Origin: Paludibacteraceae bacterium
Lineage (GTDB): Bacteria > Bacteroidota > Bacteroidia > Bacteroidales > Paludibacteraceae
DNA length: 64,000 bases
NCBI GenBank assembly: GCA_024401565.1
Contig: JAKSKU010000002.1
Span: 32,617 to 96,616, forward strand
Reading direction: 5' to 3'
The notes below the pieces were generated by a model that was not told the DNA's origin, ran no database searches, and worked only from the letters and a program-made list of their open reading frames with translations. This document shows positions 43,242-51,921 of this stretch, piece by piece; positions within the stretch are counted from its first letter, which is position 1, and every line of letters begins with the position of its first letter. A program made the position numbers and the translations under genes.

Positions 43242-43880
43242 CTATATCATAGTTTTCAAAAACTCATTGAATCCGTCAATCCAGTTCTCGCTGTCTTCAA
43301 CGAAATATGTCTTCATCCCTACTTTGTCCGCTCCGACAAGATTCTGGCGACGGTCGTCCACGAAGACAGTTTCCGCAGGATTCATGCCACCGTCATCCAA
43401 AACATATTGATAGATAGCAGGATCCGGTTTAGCCAAACCAATGTCGCAGCTCACATACAGATGATCGAAATAGCTGTAGAAAGGTTTTCCTTCAGGAGCG
43501 AATTCCTCACCACGAATATAGCTCATCATGAATGGATTATTGTTTGTCAGCATGTAGACGCGATAGCCCTCTTTCTTCCAAGCCTCCAACTGCGCCAGCA
43601 TCCCCTTTGGCAAATGGGAATAGAAGCCCCACCATGCGTACGCGATCTGCTCAAAAGTGACTTGTTTGCCGCACAAACTGGATACTTTTGTCAGAAAATC
43701 GTCGATGCTGATACCTCCGTCTTCCACCAATCCAAAGATTCCTTTCCAATTTTTTCCTTCTTCAAAATAGTTGTCTGCATCGGGAACGCCTAATGCCGCA
43801 AAACGTTTTACAGCCTCATCGTGCTGGCTTACACTCAACACTCCGCCCCAATCGAATATCAAATTCTTAATCATTTGCAA
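43242..43880 (-). CDS. HAD-superfamily phosphatase
   Basis: 212 residues. The HAD signatures are IFDWGGVLS (motif 1; first Asp nucleophile), LTNNNP (motif 2), and FVDDRRQNLVGADKVGM (motif 4), with a helical cap between. It may act on a small phosphorylated metabolite; the substrate is unknown. It follows the transglutaminase-like gene by 9 bases. Confidence 0.85.
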   Translation of the reverse strand: MQMIKNLIFDWGGVLSVSQHDEAVKRFAALGVPDADNYFEEGKNWKGIFGLVEDGGISIDDFLTKVSSLCGKQVTFEQIAYAWWGFYSHLPKGMLAQLEAWKKEGYRVYMLTNNNPFMMSYIRGEEFAPEGKPFYSYFDHLYVSCDIGLAKPDPAIYQYVLDDGGMNPAETVFVDDRRQNLVGADKVGMKTYFVEDSENWIDGFNEFLKTMI

Positions 43881-43889
43881 ATAAAAATA

Positions 43890-44702
43890 TTACGATCTTA
43901 GTTCCAATATTATCTCAAAATCCTTCACCGACAAATCATCATCGATGCCTCCGATACGGAAGCCATCAGAAGTTGTCTCGCAAAAGATGTATTTTCTGCC
44001 GGCTATTTCCACGTATATATCCTTCATTTTTTCCCTGTTCTGTAAAAGTCCACGCCACTTTTCGTCATACTCCACGCATATCGCGGCATGACGTTGCTTA
44101 TAAGACAGCATGAAAAGCACATTGTAGCCCATCAGATGGAATAGAGACGCAGCCAAAAATGACTTGCAATCACAATCTCCGCGTCTATCATATAGCGTCT
44201 CATCAGGAAACCTGACATACTCCGGTATGTTATTGATCTCCTCACAAGCATCGTCATAAGCATAATCAATATTTGGTTCCTGCACAAAATCCAGCACAAA
44301 CTGCAGCTTATCCAACTCTCTTACTCCAAAACGGCTGCATTCCCTATTGATATAATGAACAATCTGTATCAGATTATGAATGGTGCGGGGATGGTTGAGC
44401 ATATAGAAGTACATCTTCTTAAGGTTCGCCACATTGTCTCGTTCCACGCCAGGCGTTGAATAAGGATTGGCAAGACGCAGCTGCTTGATATACTCCGGAT
44501 CAATTCTAAGCATCAAATGTCCTTTAAGCTTAGTCTTTTGAGAAGAGTCGAGTGTCCAGCTGAACGTTCTCAATTCTCCCTCTTTGTCATTCGGACGCTC
44601 ATATTTTTCAGGCAAAAAGACGTTTTTTTTAGCCCTCACCGTAAGCAATTTATAAAGAAGGATAACGATAATAAGAAATTCAGCTATAGCAAAAATACCC
44701 AT
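43890..44702 (-). CDS. Transglutaminase-like protein with one N-terminal TM helix
   Basis: 270 residues, a TM helix at 1-22 and then a soluble domain. The core GDCDCKSFLAASLFHLMGY, a histidine in QRHAAICV and an FCETTSDG segment give a Cys-His-Glu/Asp set like that of transglutaminase-fold proteins. The fold includes proteases and other acyl-transfer enzymes, so the substrate is unknown. It should face the periplasm or the cytoplasm at the inner membrane. It starts an operon with the HAD phosphatase. Confidence 0.7.
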   Translation of the reverse strand: MGIFAIAEFLIIVILLYKLLTVRAKKNVFLPEKYERPNDKEGELRTFSWTLDSSQKTKLKGHLMLRIDPEYIKQLRLANPYSTPGVERDNVANLKKMYFYMLNHPRTIHNLIQIVHYINRECSRFGVRELDKLQFVLDFVQEPNIDYAYDDACEEINNIPEYVRFPDETLYDRRGDCDCKSFLAASLFHLMGYNVLFMLSYKQRHAAICVEYDEKWRGLLQNREKMKDIYVEIAGRKYIFCETTSDGFRIGGIDDDLSVKDFEIILELRS

Positions 44703-44782
44703 GTTTGTAATCTAATTTGTTTTGCCGGCAAATATATAAAAAATCATTGAAGGAGAAAGTGTGCCCCACACATCTTGTGACT

Positions 44783-46186
44783 TTAGTTGTCCGACGATAA
44801 GACTTTCCAATAGCCGTTTTTATTAGCTCCCACATGCCTGACAACACCCTCGTCGACCAACTTTTTGATATGCCACTCGACCGTTTTGCTCGACTTTCCT
44901 ATAATCTTAGCGACAGCCTCCTTCGACAACGACGGATTATCCATCAACACTGATATGATGTTGTCTCGCGTCTTATTACCTAACCTCACTTCTTTATTAC
45001 CTAACCTCACTTCTTTATTGCCTGACTCATACCTAAAACGAGACTGACGCAACACTATATCCCCATATTCTTCATTGACTACATGACTGTCGTTGACATC
45101 ATACTCAAACGGTATTGACACTCTGATGAAAAAATCCAAAAACTCAAAAACCGATTTTCCATACAATCGCGTCACCAACGGGATTCCATGACCAGTCTGC
45201 TCCACCATATTCAAACGAATTAAGATTTTAGCCAACTCATCATTCACCGGCTTCGACACTCCGGCAAAGAAATCCTCTCGGCTCAAGTTGCTTGGCAAAC
45301 CACCAGTGGAGACAACCTCTATTCTATTGCTAAACACGTAAATAGCAGGAGGAGTGCCGTCTACCCAATTATTATGCAAGCAGGCATTGAACCACACCTC
45401 TCGAAAGGCTTCCTTGTCGAACAAATGGATATCCTTCCTTAATCCACGATTGAATTCCGTCCTCGTCTCATTCAAAACCTCCGCACAATAATCAAACGCA
45501 TGTTGCATTGCCACAGCCAAACATTTCTCCCCATACTCATTGCGCAATATGATCTTCGACGATTTGTCAGTGCCAGCAAAACGCACCACCTTTATGGAGA
45601 TGTCGTTCTTGTCGCACAACAAATCGCTCATCTTGTTCCATTCGCCAAACTCGTTCTTCAAATGAAAATTCTGGGCAAACGTCTGCTCGTTGACACTCAA
45701 TCCACTCTCCGAACATAATAATTTCAAAAATTTGAATGTAGGATCTTGTATCTCTCCACGAACAGATGTGATCTTCGCTTTCGCATTCAACACCATAGAA
45801 TGTGTCTTCTCTATCTCATTCTCACTCATAGCGCGACATGTTGTGCCTATTCTGCGGTAGCATCCTTGTGAACTTCTGCCAAAACGTTTGATGTAAAACA
45901 AACCTTCGCCTTTATCTACCTGAATCTCAATCACGATTTTACCGTCCAAGTATTTCGAACCCAATTGCACATATTCCTTCGCACTCGGCAATATCGAATC
46001 AGTAATGACGTCGGAAATCTTCTTGAATGTCTCGTCTATTTTTTCCACACCGACAACTGTACCGTCATCCTCCACTCCCACATACAAAGTGCCGCCTTCC
46101 GTGTTCAAGAAAGCCACAATCTCTTTTTCGATTGCATCGGTGTATTTTCTTTTCAATTCTACTTTTTCTGTCTCTACAAATTCCAT
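44783..46186 (-). CDS. AlbA_2 (Schlafen-like) regulator with C-terminal winged helix
   Basis: 467 residues. Residues 1 to about 120 are an AlbA_2 domain (VELKRKYTDAIEKEIVAFLNTEGGTLYVGVEDDG). The middle resembles the ATP-binding transcription-regulator family (DNA-binding, HGIPLVTRLYG). At about residues 380-400 a heptad NKEVRLG is repeated three times. The DNA for these repeats (44972-45025) has exactly 21-bp periodicity. The C-terminus is a winged helix (AKIIGKSSKTVEWHIKKLVDEG). Such proteins usually act as regulators, often autoregulatory. Upstream (46244-46342) lies a 21-bp-spaced iteron array with the same core. Confidence 0.82.
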   Translation of the reverse strand: MEFVETEKVELKRKYTDAIEKEIVAFLNTEGGTLYVGVEDDGTVVGVEKIDETFKKISDVITDSILPSAKEYVQLGSKYLDGKIVIEIQVDKGEGLFYIKRFGRSSQGCYRRIGTTCRAMSENEIEKTHSMVLNAKAKITSVRGEIQDPTFKFLKLLCSESGLSVNEQTFAQNFHLKNEFGEWNKMSDLLCDKNDISIKVVRFAGTDKSSKIILRNEYGEKCLAVAMQHAFDYCAEVLNETRTEFNRGLRKDIHLFDKEAFREVWFNACLHNNWVDGTPPAIYVFSNRIEVVSTGGLPSNLSREDFFAGVSKPVNDELAKILIRLNMVEQTGHGIPLVTRLYGKSVFEFLDFFIRVSIPFEYDVNDSHVVNEEYGDIVLRQSRFRYESGNKEVRLGNKEVRLGNKTRDNIISVLMDNPSLSKEAVAKIIGKSSKTVEWHIKKLVDEGVVRHVGANKNGYWKVLSSDN

Positions 46187-46243
46187 TTCCCTAACGTTTT
46201 TTAATTATACCACAAAATTATACATTTTTCCCTCTTTTTCAAT

Positions 46244-46342
46244 ATTTATCCCCTAATTTTTGCACTTTATTACCTAATTAACGTTATTTATCCCCTAATT
46301 TATAAATTTTGTCACCCAACAAATTAATTTATCACCTAATTT
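46244..46342. promoter_or_regulatory. Array of five iterons at about 21-bp spacing, upstream of the AlbA_2 gene
   Basis: Units with the form ATTTATCCCCTAATTT or close variants start at about 46244, 46265, 46286, 46306 and 46327. Read on the minus strand the core is TTAGGTAATAAAG, TTAGGGGATAAAT or TTAGGTGATAAAT. The spacing of 20-22 bp is about two turns of the helix, as for cooperative protein binding. A sixth partial unit ends at about 46352. The gene's own coding sequence has three copies of the same core at 21-bp spacing. Confidence 0.8.
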
Positions 46343-46368
46343 AACACCTAATAAAATCTATCAAAAGC

Positions 46369-46914
46369 CTATTCTAGCAACGGCAATATCCTTGACACCA
46401 CATCATATTGGATGATGAAGATGATTCCTATCTCTTCCCAAAACAAAATCGAATTACTGTCGGGAAAATCCAATCGTTTCCCTTTAATCAACAACCCCAA
46501 AACGAGTCCTACCCCTAAAATCGACCAAACAAAATCCTGTTCCAACGCAATTATATAAAATAGGCAGACACAAGCGCTACCAATGAACGACCCCGTCTTA
46601 TGAATCGCAAGCTCCAATTTTGTCTCGTCGCCAGGATGATAGGAATAATATCCGGCAAGAGCAAGCCCAAGCACTCCTACCGATGGCATTATTGGCCAGA
46701 AAGAATACTCAGCAAACGAATAAGTAGTAGGAAACCAATAAGATAGCCAACCCATGACGGTACAGATCGTGATTTTCCACCATGTATACCTTCCTGAGTA
46801 TTCAGCCGTGATGCTCAGACTCTGCGGGATTAATCTAAACTTCCATAGAAAGCAGACAATGTACACTGACATTGCCAAAAATCCTATCGCACTTATTATA
46901 TTTAAAACTTCCAT
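46369..46914 (-). CDS. Multi-spanning membrane protein of unknown function
   Basis: I chose the ATG at 46914, giving about 181 residues that begin with a TM helix (VLNIISAIGFLAMSVYIVCF). The protein has four or five hydrophobic segments and a central WLSYWFPTTYSF. No domain recognised. It is followed downstream by the iteron array and the AlbA_2 gene. Confidence 0.65.
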   Translation of the reverse strand: MEVLNIISAIGFLAMSVYIVCFLWKFRLIPQSLSITAEYSGRYTWWKITICTVMGWLSYWFPTTYSFAEYSFWPIMPSVGVLGLALAGYYSYHPGDETKLELAIHKTGSFIGSACVCLFYIIALEQDFVWSILGVGLVLGLLIKGKRLDFPDSNSILFWEEIGIIFIIQYDVVSRILPLLE

Positions 46915-47037
46915 AAAATTATCTTGCGAGTGCAAAGATAGCAAAAAAGTCACGGTTTACAAATCATGCCATGGTTGGCACAATGCTGTAGGTATGTGGC
47001 TACCGTGGGCGTTGAATGATGCCAAGACCCAACACAC

Positions 47038-47062
47038 AAAAAGGCGACCGAAGCCGCCTTTT
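47038..47062 (-). terminator. Terminator of the LRR-protein gene
   Basis: AAAAGGCG (47039-47046) pairs with CGCCTTTT (47055-47062), followed on the minus strand by T-rich sequence. Confidence 0.85.
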
Positions 47063-47090
47063 AATTATGCATTTTGAATTATGAATTGTT

Positions 47091-47804
47091 TTAGTACCAC
47101 TCGATTTCGCAAGTTGATGGGAAAGCATATTCACCGAGCGTACAACCCTTTGGCACACGTGCTTTCTTTAGGGCTTCGCAACTAGCAAATGCATGCTGTC
47201 CAATTTCAGTTACCGAGTTAGGAATTTCTATACTTGTTAGGCTTTTACAACTATAGAATGTATTGTATTCGATTTCAGTTATCGAATTAGGAATTTCGAC
47301 GCTTGCTAGGCTCGTGCAATCACCGAAGCAAACTCCCATTTTAGTTACCGAGCTAGGGATTACAATACTTGTTAGGCTTTCACAATACGTGAATGCTTCA
47401 TCTTCAATTTCAGTTACAGAGTTAGGGATATTTATGCTTGTGAGACTTTCACAAAACATGAATGCGCTCTTTCCGATTTTAGTCACATCATAAGTTTTGC
47501 CATCATACAATACCTGTAAAGGTATTGTGATTTCAGCTGATTCATAATTTCCTTTTTTAAAGTTTAGATTTTCATGATATGTCACAGTAGCTGTCATAGT
47601 AACATCGTCATACACAAAACGCAACCCTGTTTCTTCGACAGGTACAGCTGAAATCTCTTCACCATCTTCTATTCTAATACTATCAACGTCTGCTACCTGG
47701 TATTTCACCTCTGTGCCATCCTTCAGCACCACTACCATTTTATATTGTGCAAAGGCAATGCACGAAACCATAGCCACACACAAAACAAGTAATTTTTTTC
47801 TCAT
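47091..47804 (-). CDS. Secreted BspA-like leucine-rich-repeat protein
   Basis: 237 residues with a signal peptide (KLLVLCVAMVSCIAFA). Residues of about 95-225 carry four or five LRR_5 repeats of the form LTSIxIPNSVTEIGxxAF (such as SLTSINIPNSVTEIEDEAF), typical of BspA-like surface proteins that bind host or bacterial surfaces. The N-terminal part (VVVLKDGTEVKYQVADVDSI) is a short beta domain common in Bacteroidales proteins. The C-terminus has no sorting domain I can see. Short for the family. Confidence 0.85.
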   Translation of the reverse strand: MRKKLLVLCVAMVSCIAFAQYKMVVVLKDGTEVKYQVADVDSIRIEDGEEISAVPVEETGLRFVYDDVTMTATVTYHENLNFKKGNYESAEITIPLQVLYDGKTYDVTKIGKSAFMFCESLTSINIPNSVTEIEDEAFTYCESLTSIVIPSSVTKMGVCFGDCTSLASVEIPNSITEIEYNTFYSCKSLTSIEIPNSVTEIGQHAFASCEALKKARVPKGCTLGEYAFPSTCEIEWY

Positions 47805-48057
47805 GTTTTCTTTTCTTTATTTATTATTCCTTTATAAACGCTCGTATAAAATATACTTGTGCAAAGTTAATAAAAATTAACGATACAATGTTACATAAAT
47901 AAAATAATGGAAGATTCTCATGGAGGTATCAAATAAAAAACGTGTTTCAATCAATTCAGCATGAGCGAATTTATCTGTGTTATCCGTGTTATCTGTGTTC
48001 GTTAATTTTACGAATCATTTTCGGAAAATTTACGTCCAATCAATCTATATTAGAAAC

Positions 48058-48090
48058 AAAAAATCCCGACTCTTTCGAATCGGGATTTTT
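48058..48090. terminator. Bidirectional terminator
   Basis: ATCCCGA (48063-48069) pairs with TCGGGAT (48080-48086), with A-runs before and T-runs after. Confidence 0.82.
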
Positions 48091-48100
48091 GTTATGGCTT

Positions 48101-48221
48101 TTATATAGGTGTTGTCCAAACACGCTTATTTATTAGACGCTCGCCCTTACGGGCTCGCGTTGGAGGTAGGGTTAGGGCGTTCCGCCCTTAACAATCCTCA
48201 TTTTGGACAACTACTATATAA
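48101..48221 (+). mobile_element. 121-bp MITE-like element, copy A
   Basis: It begins TTATATAGGTGTTGTCCAAA and ends TTTTGGACAACTACTATATAA. The ends are inverted repeats of about 20 bp with two or three mismatches. The middle holds GCTCGCCCTTACGGGCTCGC and GGGCGTTCCGCCC hairpins. It encodes no protein. Copy B at 60132-60253 has the same ends and middle. Confidence 0.72.
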
Positions 48222-48335
48222 TTACCTTTATTATTCGCGGGCAGGTTTGAAACCTGCCCCTACGTAGGCCAATATTATAATGCAGAAATGCCAAATCATT
48301 ATAATTCAGCATTCCGCATTTCTAATTTAGCATTA

Positions 48336-51300
48336 TTAATACTCCTGCCAAGTCTTGATCTTGATATCCTCAATACTCTTGTTGACCAATGCACGGATGT
48401 ATGCGCTTGCAAGTCGTGCGTTTGTCATCAACGGAATATTGTGGTCGATAGCCGAACGACGGATTCTGTATCCGTTTGTCAACTCACGCTTTGTCTGATC
48501 CTTTGGCACGTTGATTACCAAGTCGATCTGGTGGTCTGCCATTAGTTTGGCGATGTCTGCCTTACCACAGCACTGCTCGTCTGGCCAGCAAACAGCAGCA
48601 GCCTCAACTCCGTGCTCGCCCAAGAACTTCTGTGTGCCCTCTGTAGCGTAGATCTTGTAACCCTTGCCTGCCAACATCTTGCACGCATCAAGCAAATCGA
48701 CCTTGCCACGGATGTCTCCCGACGACACCAAGATTCCCTTTGTAGGGATTGGATAACCAACTGAGATCATTGATGTCAACAATGCCTCCTCGAAGTCGGC
48801 ACCGATACATCCAACCTCTCCTGTTGACGACATATCTACACCAAGCACTGGATCTGCCTTGTGAAGACGTGCGAAAGAGAACTGTGATGCCTTTACTCCT
48901 ACATAGTCGATATCGAATGTAGAAGAGTCTGGAGTCTCCACAGGAACGTCAAGCATAATCTTTGTTGCCGTCTCGATGAAGTTTCTCTTCAATACCTTTG
49001 ATACGAATGGGAAACTACGTGAAGCACGCAAGTTACACTCGATTACCTTAACCTCATTATTCTTAGCCAAGAACTGGATATTGAATGGTCCGCTGATGTT
49101 CAACTCTTCAGCAATCTTCTTACTGATCTTCTTTATTCTACGTGCCGTCTCCAAATAGATATTTTGTGCAGGGAATACGATTGTTGCGTCACCCGAGTGA
49201 ACACCTGCGTACTCAACGTGCTCCGAGATAGCGTATTCAATAATCTGACCGTTCTTTGCAACCGCATCGAACTCGATCTCCTTTGTCTCCTGCATGAACG
49301 ACGATACGACTACAGGATACTCCTTAGAAACCTGTGCGGCTGCCTTCAAGAAGGTATGCATCTGCTCCTTGTTGTAGCAAACGTTCATCGCAGCTCCTGA
49401 AAGCACGTATGAAGGACGGATCAAAACTGGGAATCCAACCTCGTCGATGAAGGCGTCAATCTCGTCGAAGCTTGTAAGTTCCTTCCATCTTGGCTGGTCG
49501 ATGCCAAGTTGGTCAAGCATAGCAGAGAACTTATGACGGTTCTCAGCACGGTCGATTGAGACTGGCGATGTACCAAGGATAGGCACATTCTGACGGTGCA
49601 ACTTCATAGCCAAGTTGTTTGGAATCTGTCCACCTACAGATACGATAACACCCCTCGGAGTCTCCAAATCCAACACATCCAATACACGCTCGAAACTCAA
49701 CTCGTCAAAGTAAAGTCTGTCGCACATATCGTAGTCAGTAGAAACTGTCTCTGGGTTGTAGTTGATCATGATAGACTTGTAGCCCAACTTTCTTGCAGTC
49801 TGCACTGCGTTGACTGAACACCAGTCGAACTCAACTGATGAACCGATACGGTAAGCTCCCGAACCAAGCACAACGATTGACTTCTCGTTCTTGTAATCGT
49901 AGTTGATTGAGTGCTCTGTCGCACCGTAAGTCATATATAGATAGTTAGTCAACTCCGGATGCTCTGAAGCGACAGTGTTGATTCTTCTAACTGCAGGAAG
50001 AATATTGTTCTTCTTACGAGAAGCACGTACACGTAGGATCTCCTTCTCCAAGTTGCCAGATGGATTCTCACAGTAGCGAGCGATCTGGAAGTCGGAGAAT
50101 CCAAGACGTTTAGCCTCACGCATCACGTCGGCAGGGATATCCTCGATTGTCTTATATTTAGCGATTACCTTAGTGTAATCAACGATGTTCTTCAACTTGT
50201 TCAAGAACCAGATGTCGATCTTAGTCAACTCCTCGATTCTCTCTACAGTGTAGCCCTTCTCCAAAGCGGCTGCGATAGCGAAGATACGCAAGTCGGTAGG
50301 ATGAGAAAGTTCCTTGTCTAGATCGTCAAACTCAAGATCTTTATTGCCAACGAATCCGTGCATACCCTGTCCGATCATACGTAGACCCTTCTGGATAATC
50401 TCCTCGAAAGACTTACCGATAGACATGATCTCACCGACTGACTTCATTGAAGTGCCGATCTCACGGTCGACGCCGGCGAACTTAGTCAAATCCCAACGTG
50501 GTATCTTAACGATCATATAGTCGACGGAAGGAGCGACGTAAGCCGAGTTAGGAGTACCCATCTCACCAATCTGGTCGAGAGAGTAACCCAAAGCCAACTT
50601 AGCAGCTACGAATGCCAATGGATAACCAGAAGCCTTAGAAGCCAAAGCAGACGAACGGCTCAAACGAGCGTTGATCTCGATGATACGATAATCGTTTGTC
50701 TGGGCGTTGAAAGCGTACTGGATATTACACTCACCAACGATACCGATATGGCGGACAACCTTCTTTGCAATCTCCTGAAGGAAAGTGATCTGCTCCTGAG
50801 TCAAAGAGATGATTGGAGCGACGACGATAGACTCACCTGTGTGGATACCAAGTGGATCGAAGTTTTCCATAGGCACTACAGTGAAGCAGTGGTCGTTCTT
50901 ATCACGGATAACCTCAAACTCGATCTCCTTCCAACCCTTCAACGACTCCTCTACAAGAATCTGCTTTGAGTGAGCCAACGCACTTTCACAAAGTTCACGG
51001 AACTCCTTCTCATTCTGGCAGACACCCGAACCAAGACCACCAAGAGCGTAAGCCGAGCGAACCATGATAGGGAAACCGATCTCGTTTGCGACGCGAAGAG
51101 CATCCTCCATCGACTCAACAGCCTCCGACTTAGGAGTAAGAGCCTTGATCTCATCAAGTTTCTTGACGAACAAGTCACGGTCCTCAGTGATCATGATAGC
51201 ATCCACAGATGTACCAAGCACCTTGACCCCATACTTCTCGAAAATACCCTTAGTGTAAAGTTCAGTACCGCAGTTAAGCGCAGTCTGACCACCAAAAGCA

Positions 51301-51557
51301 AGCAAAATACCGTCTGGTTTCTCCTTCTTGATTACCTCCTCCACGAAATATGGAGTGATTGGTAGGAAATAAACCTTATCAGCAACACCAGCGGAAGTCT
51401 GGATAGTTGCGATGTTTGGATTGATCAGCACTGTGCTGATACCCTCCTCGCGCATAGCCTTAAGAGCCTGCGAGCCAGAGTAGTCGAACTCACCCGCCTG
51501 GCCGATTTTAAGTGCACCGGATCCAAGTAGGATGACCTTTTTGATTCCTTCAATCAT
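48336..51557 (-). CDS. carB: Carbamoyl-phosphate synthase large subunit (stand-alone)
   Basis: I chose the ATG at 51557 (MIEGIKKVILLGSGALKIGQ) rather than in-frame starts upstream; the product is then 1073 residues, the length of E. coli CarB. Both ATP-grasp halves are present, with VRSAYALGGLGSG and VRPSYVLSGAAMN in the first and second halves. The C-terminus has the MGS-like allosteric domain (ILVSSGDIRGKVDLLDACK). No carA adjoins; a fused CarA-CarB lies at 1-3769. It needs a CarA partner from elsewhere, or uses ammonia, or acts only in one pathway (arginine or pyrimidine). Its leader (51558-51718) has an attenuator-like structure. Confidence 0.95.
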   Translation of the reverse strand: MIEGIKKVILLGSGALKIGQAGEFDYSGSQALKAMREEGISTVLINPNIATIQTSAGVADKVYFLPITPYFVEEVIKKEKPDGILLAFGGQTALNCGTELYTKGIFEKYGVKVLGTSVDAIMITEDRDLFVKKLDEIKALTPKSEAVESMEDALRVANEIGFPIMVRSAYALGGLGSGVCQNEKEFRELCESALAHSKQILVEESLKGWKEIEFEVIRDKNDHCFTVVPMENFDPLGIHTGESIVVAPIISLTQEQITFLQEIAKKVVRHIGIVGECNIQYAFNAQTNDYRIIEINARLSRSSALASKASGYPLAFVAAKLALGYSLDQIGEMGTPNSAYVAPSVDYMIVKIPRWDLTKFAGVDREIGTSMKSVGEIMSIGKSFEEIIQKGLRMIGQGMHGFVGNKDLEFDDLDKELSHPTDLRIFAIAAALEKGYTVERIEELTKIDIWFLNKLKNIVDYTKVIAKYKTIEDIPADVMREAKRLGFSDFQIARYCENPSGNLEKEILRVRASRKKNNILPAVRRINTVASEHPELTNYLYMTYGATEHSINYDYKNEKSIVVLGSGAYRIGSSVEFDWCSVNAVQTARKLGYKSIMINYNPETVSTDYDMCDRLYFDELSFERVLDVLDLETPRGVIVSVGGQIPNNLAMKLHRQNVPILGTSPVSIDRAENRHKFSAMLDQLGIDQPRWKELTSFDEIDAFIDEVGFPVLIRPSYVLSGAAMNVCYNKEQMHTFLKAAAQVSKEYPVVVSSFMQETKEIEFDAVAKNGQIIEYAISEHVEYAGVHSGDATIVFPAQNIYLETARRIKKISKKIAEELNISGPFNIQFLAKNNEVKVIECNLRASRSFPFVSKVLKRNFIETATKIMLDVPVETPDSSTFDIDYVGVKASQFSFARLHKADPVLGVDMSSTGEVGCIGADFEEALLTSMISVGYPIPTKGILVSSGDIRGKVDLLDACKMLAGKGYKIYATEGTQKFLGEHGVEAAAVCWPDEQCCGKADIAKLMADHQIDLVINVPKDQTKRELTNGYRIRRSAIDHNIPLMTNARLASAYIRALVNKSIEDIKIKTWQEY

Positions 51558-51591
51558 AACGTATAATAATTTGTTTCTCTTTCTAAAATGC

Positions 51592-51627
51592 AAAAAAAAT
51601 GCGTCGGGAATCAAAACCAACGCATTT
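51592..51627 (-). terminator. Terminator-like hairpin in the carB leader (candidate attenuator)
   Basis: AAATGCGT (51597-51604) pairs with ACGCATTT (51620-51627), and beyond one mismatch a further GG/CC pair extends the stem. On the minus strand it is followed by TTTTTTTT (51592-51599). It lies 35 bp upstream of the carB ATG, between the gene and its promoter, so it would stop transcription before carB unless antitermination occurs. Confidence 0.8.
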
Positions 51628-51703
51628 AAAAAGAAAAAGTAAGGCGACGTGCGGATAATTTGTCCGCAACAGCAAATAGCTTATGTCCGTAGTCCATCGT
51701 CAT
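51626..51703 (-). CDS. Candidate carB leader peptide (25 residues) with adjacent Arg codons
   Basis: Downstream of the promoter an ATG at 51703 opens a 25-residue frame starting MTMDYGHKLF and ending with LTFSF. Two adjacent arginine codons (CGT CGC) lie at residues 19-20. Its stop TAA (51626-51628) overlaps the first bases of the terminator stem. The upstream half contains a second hairpin (TGCGGA/TCCGCA, 51650-51668). Translation could therefore change which structure forms, as in amino-acid attenuators. Arginine is an end product of the pathway that carB feeds. Two Arg codons are few for such a leader, so confidence is limited. Confidence 0.5.
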   Translation of the reverse strand: MTMDYGHKLFAVADKLSARRLTFSF

Positions 51704-51725
51704 ACCACTTTCTATTTATATAACG

Positions 51726-51757
51726 CAAATATAGATAAAATTCCGTCTACTTTCAAA
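51726..51757 (-). promoter_or_regulatory. Promoter of carB
   Basis: TTTG (51754-51757) on the minus strand, 20 bases, then TATATTTG (51726-51733). Near-perfect Bacteroidota promoter. The start of transcription should be near 51718, giving a leader of about 160 bases. Confidence 0.82.
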
Positions 51758-51808
51758 ATTTTGACAGAAAGAAATGGAAAAGGATTTTCAACAAAAAAAT
51801 GTGGCTCT

Positions 51809-51862
51809 TATATATATGAGGATTGTTAAGGGTGGAACGTCTTAACCCTACCCTCCAACGCG
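51809..51862 (-). repeat. Partial copy of the dispersed MITE-like repeat
   Basis: TATATATGAGGATTGTTAAGGG to CTACCCTCCAACGCG matches one end of the 121-bp elements but lacks the opposite terminal repeat. The 51558-51921 gap also holds the carB leader and promoter; nothing else is seen. Confidence 0.65.
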
Positions 51863-51921
51863 TAAAAAAAAGAAGACGAGAATAATCCCGTCTTCAGTCA
51901 ACATCAACGTTAGCGTCAACG

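Larger units (their letters stand above)
47805..48335. other. Gene-free region with bidirectional terminator, full MITE-like element and REP-like palindrome
   Basis: No gene seen. It contains a bidirectional terminator (48058-48090), the 121-bp element (48101-48221), and a palindrome GGGCAGGTTT/AACCTGCCC (48239-48259) common as a dispersed repeat in this phylum. The stretch 48281-48335 has short AT-rich repeats (GCAGAAATGCC, GCATTCCGCATTTC). Confidence 0.7.
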
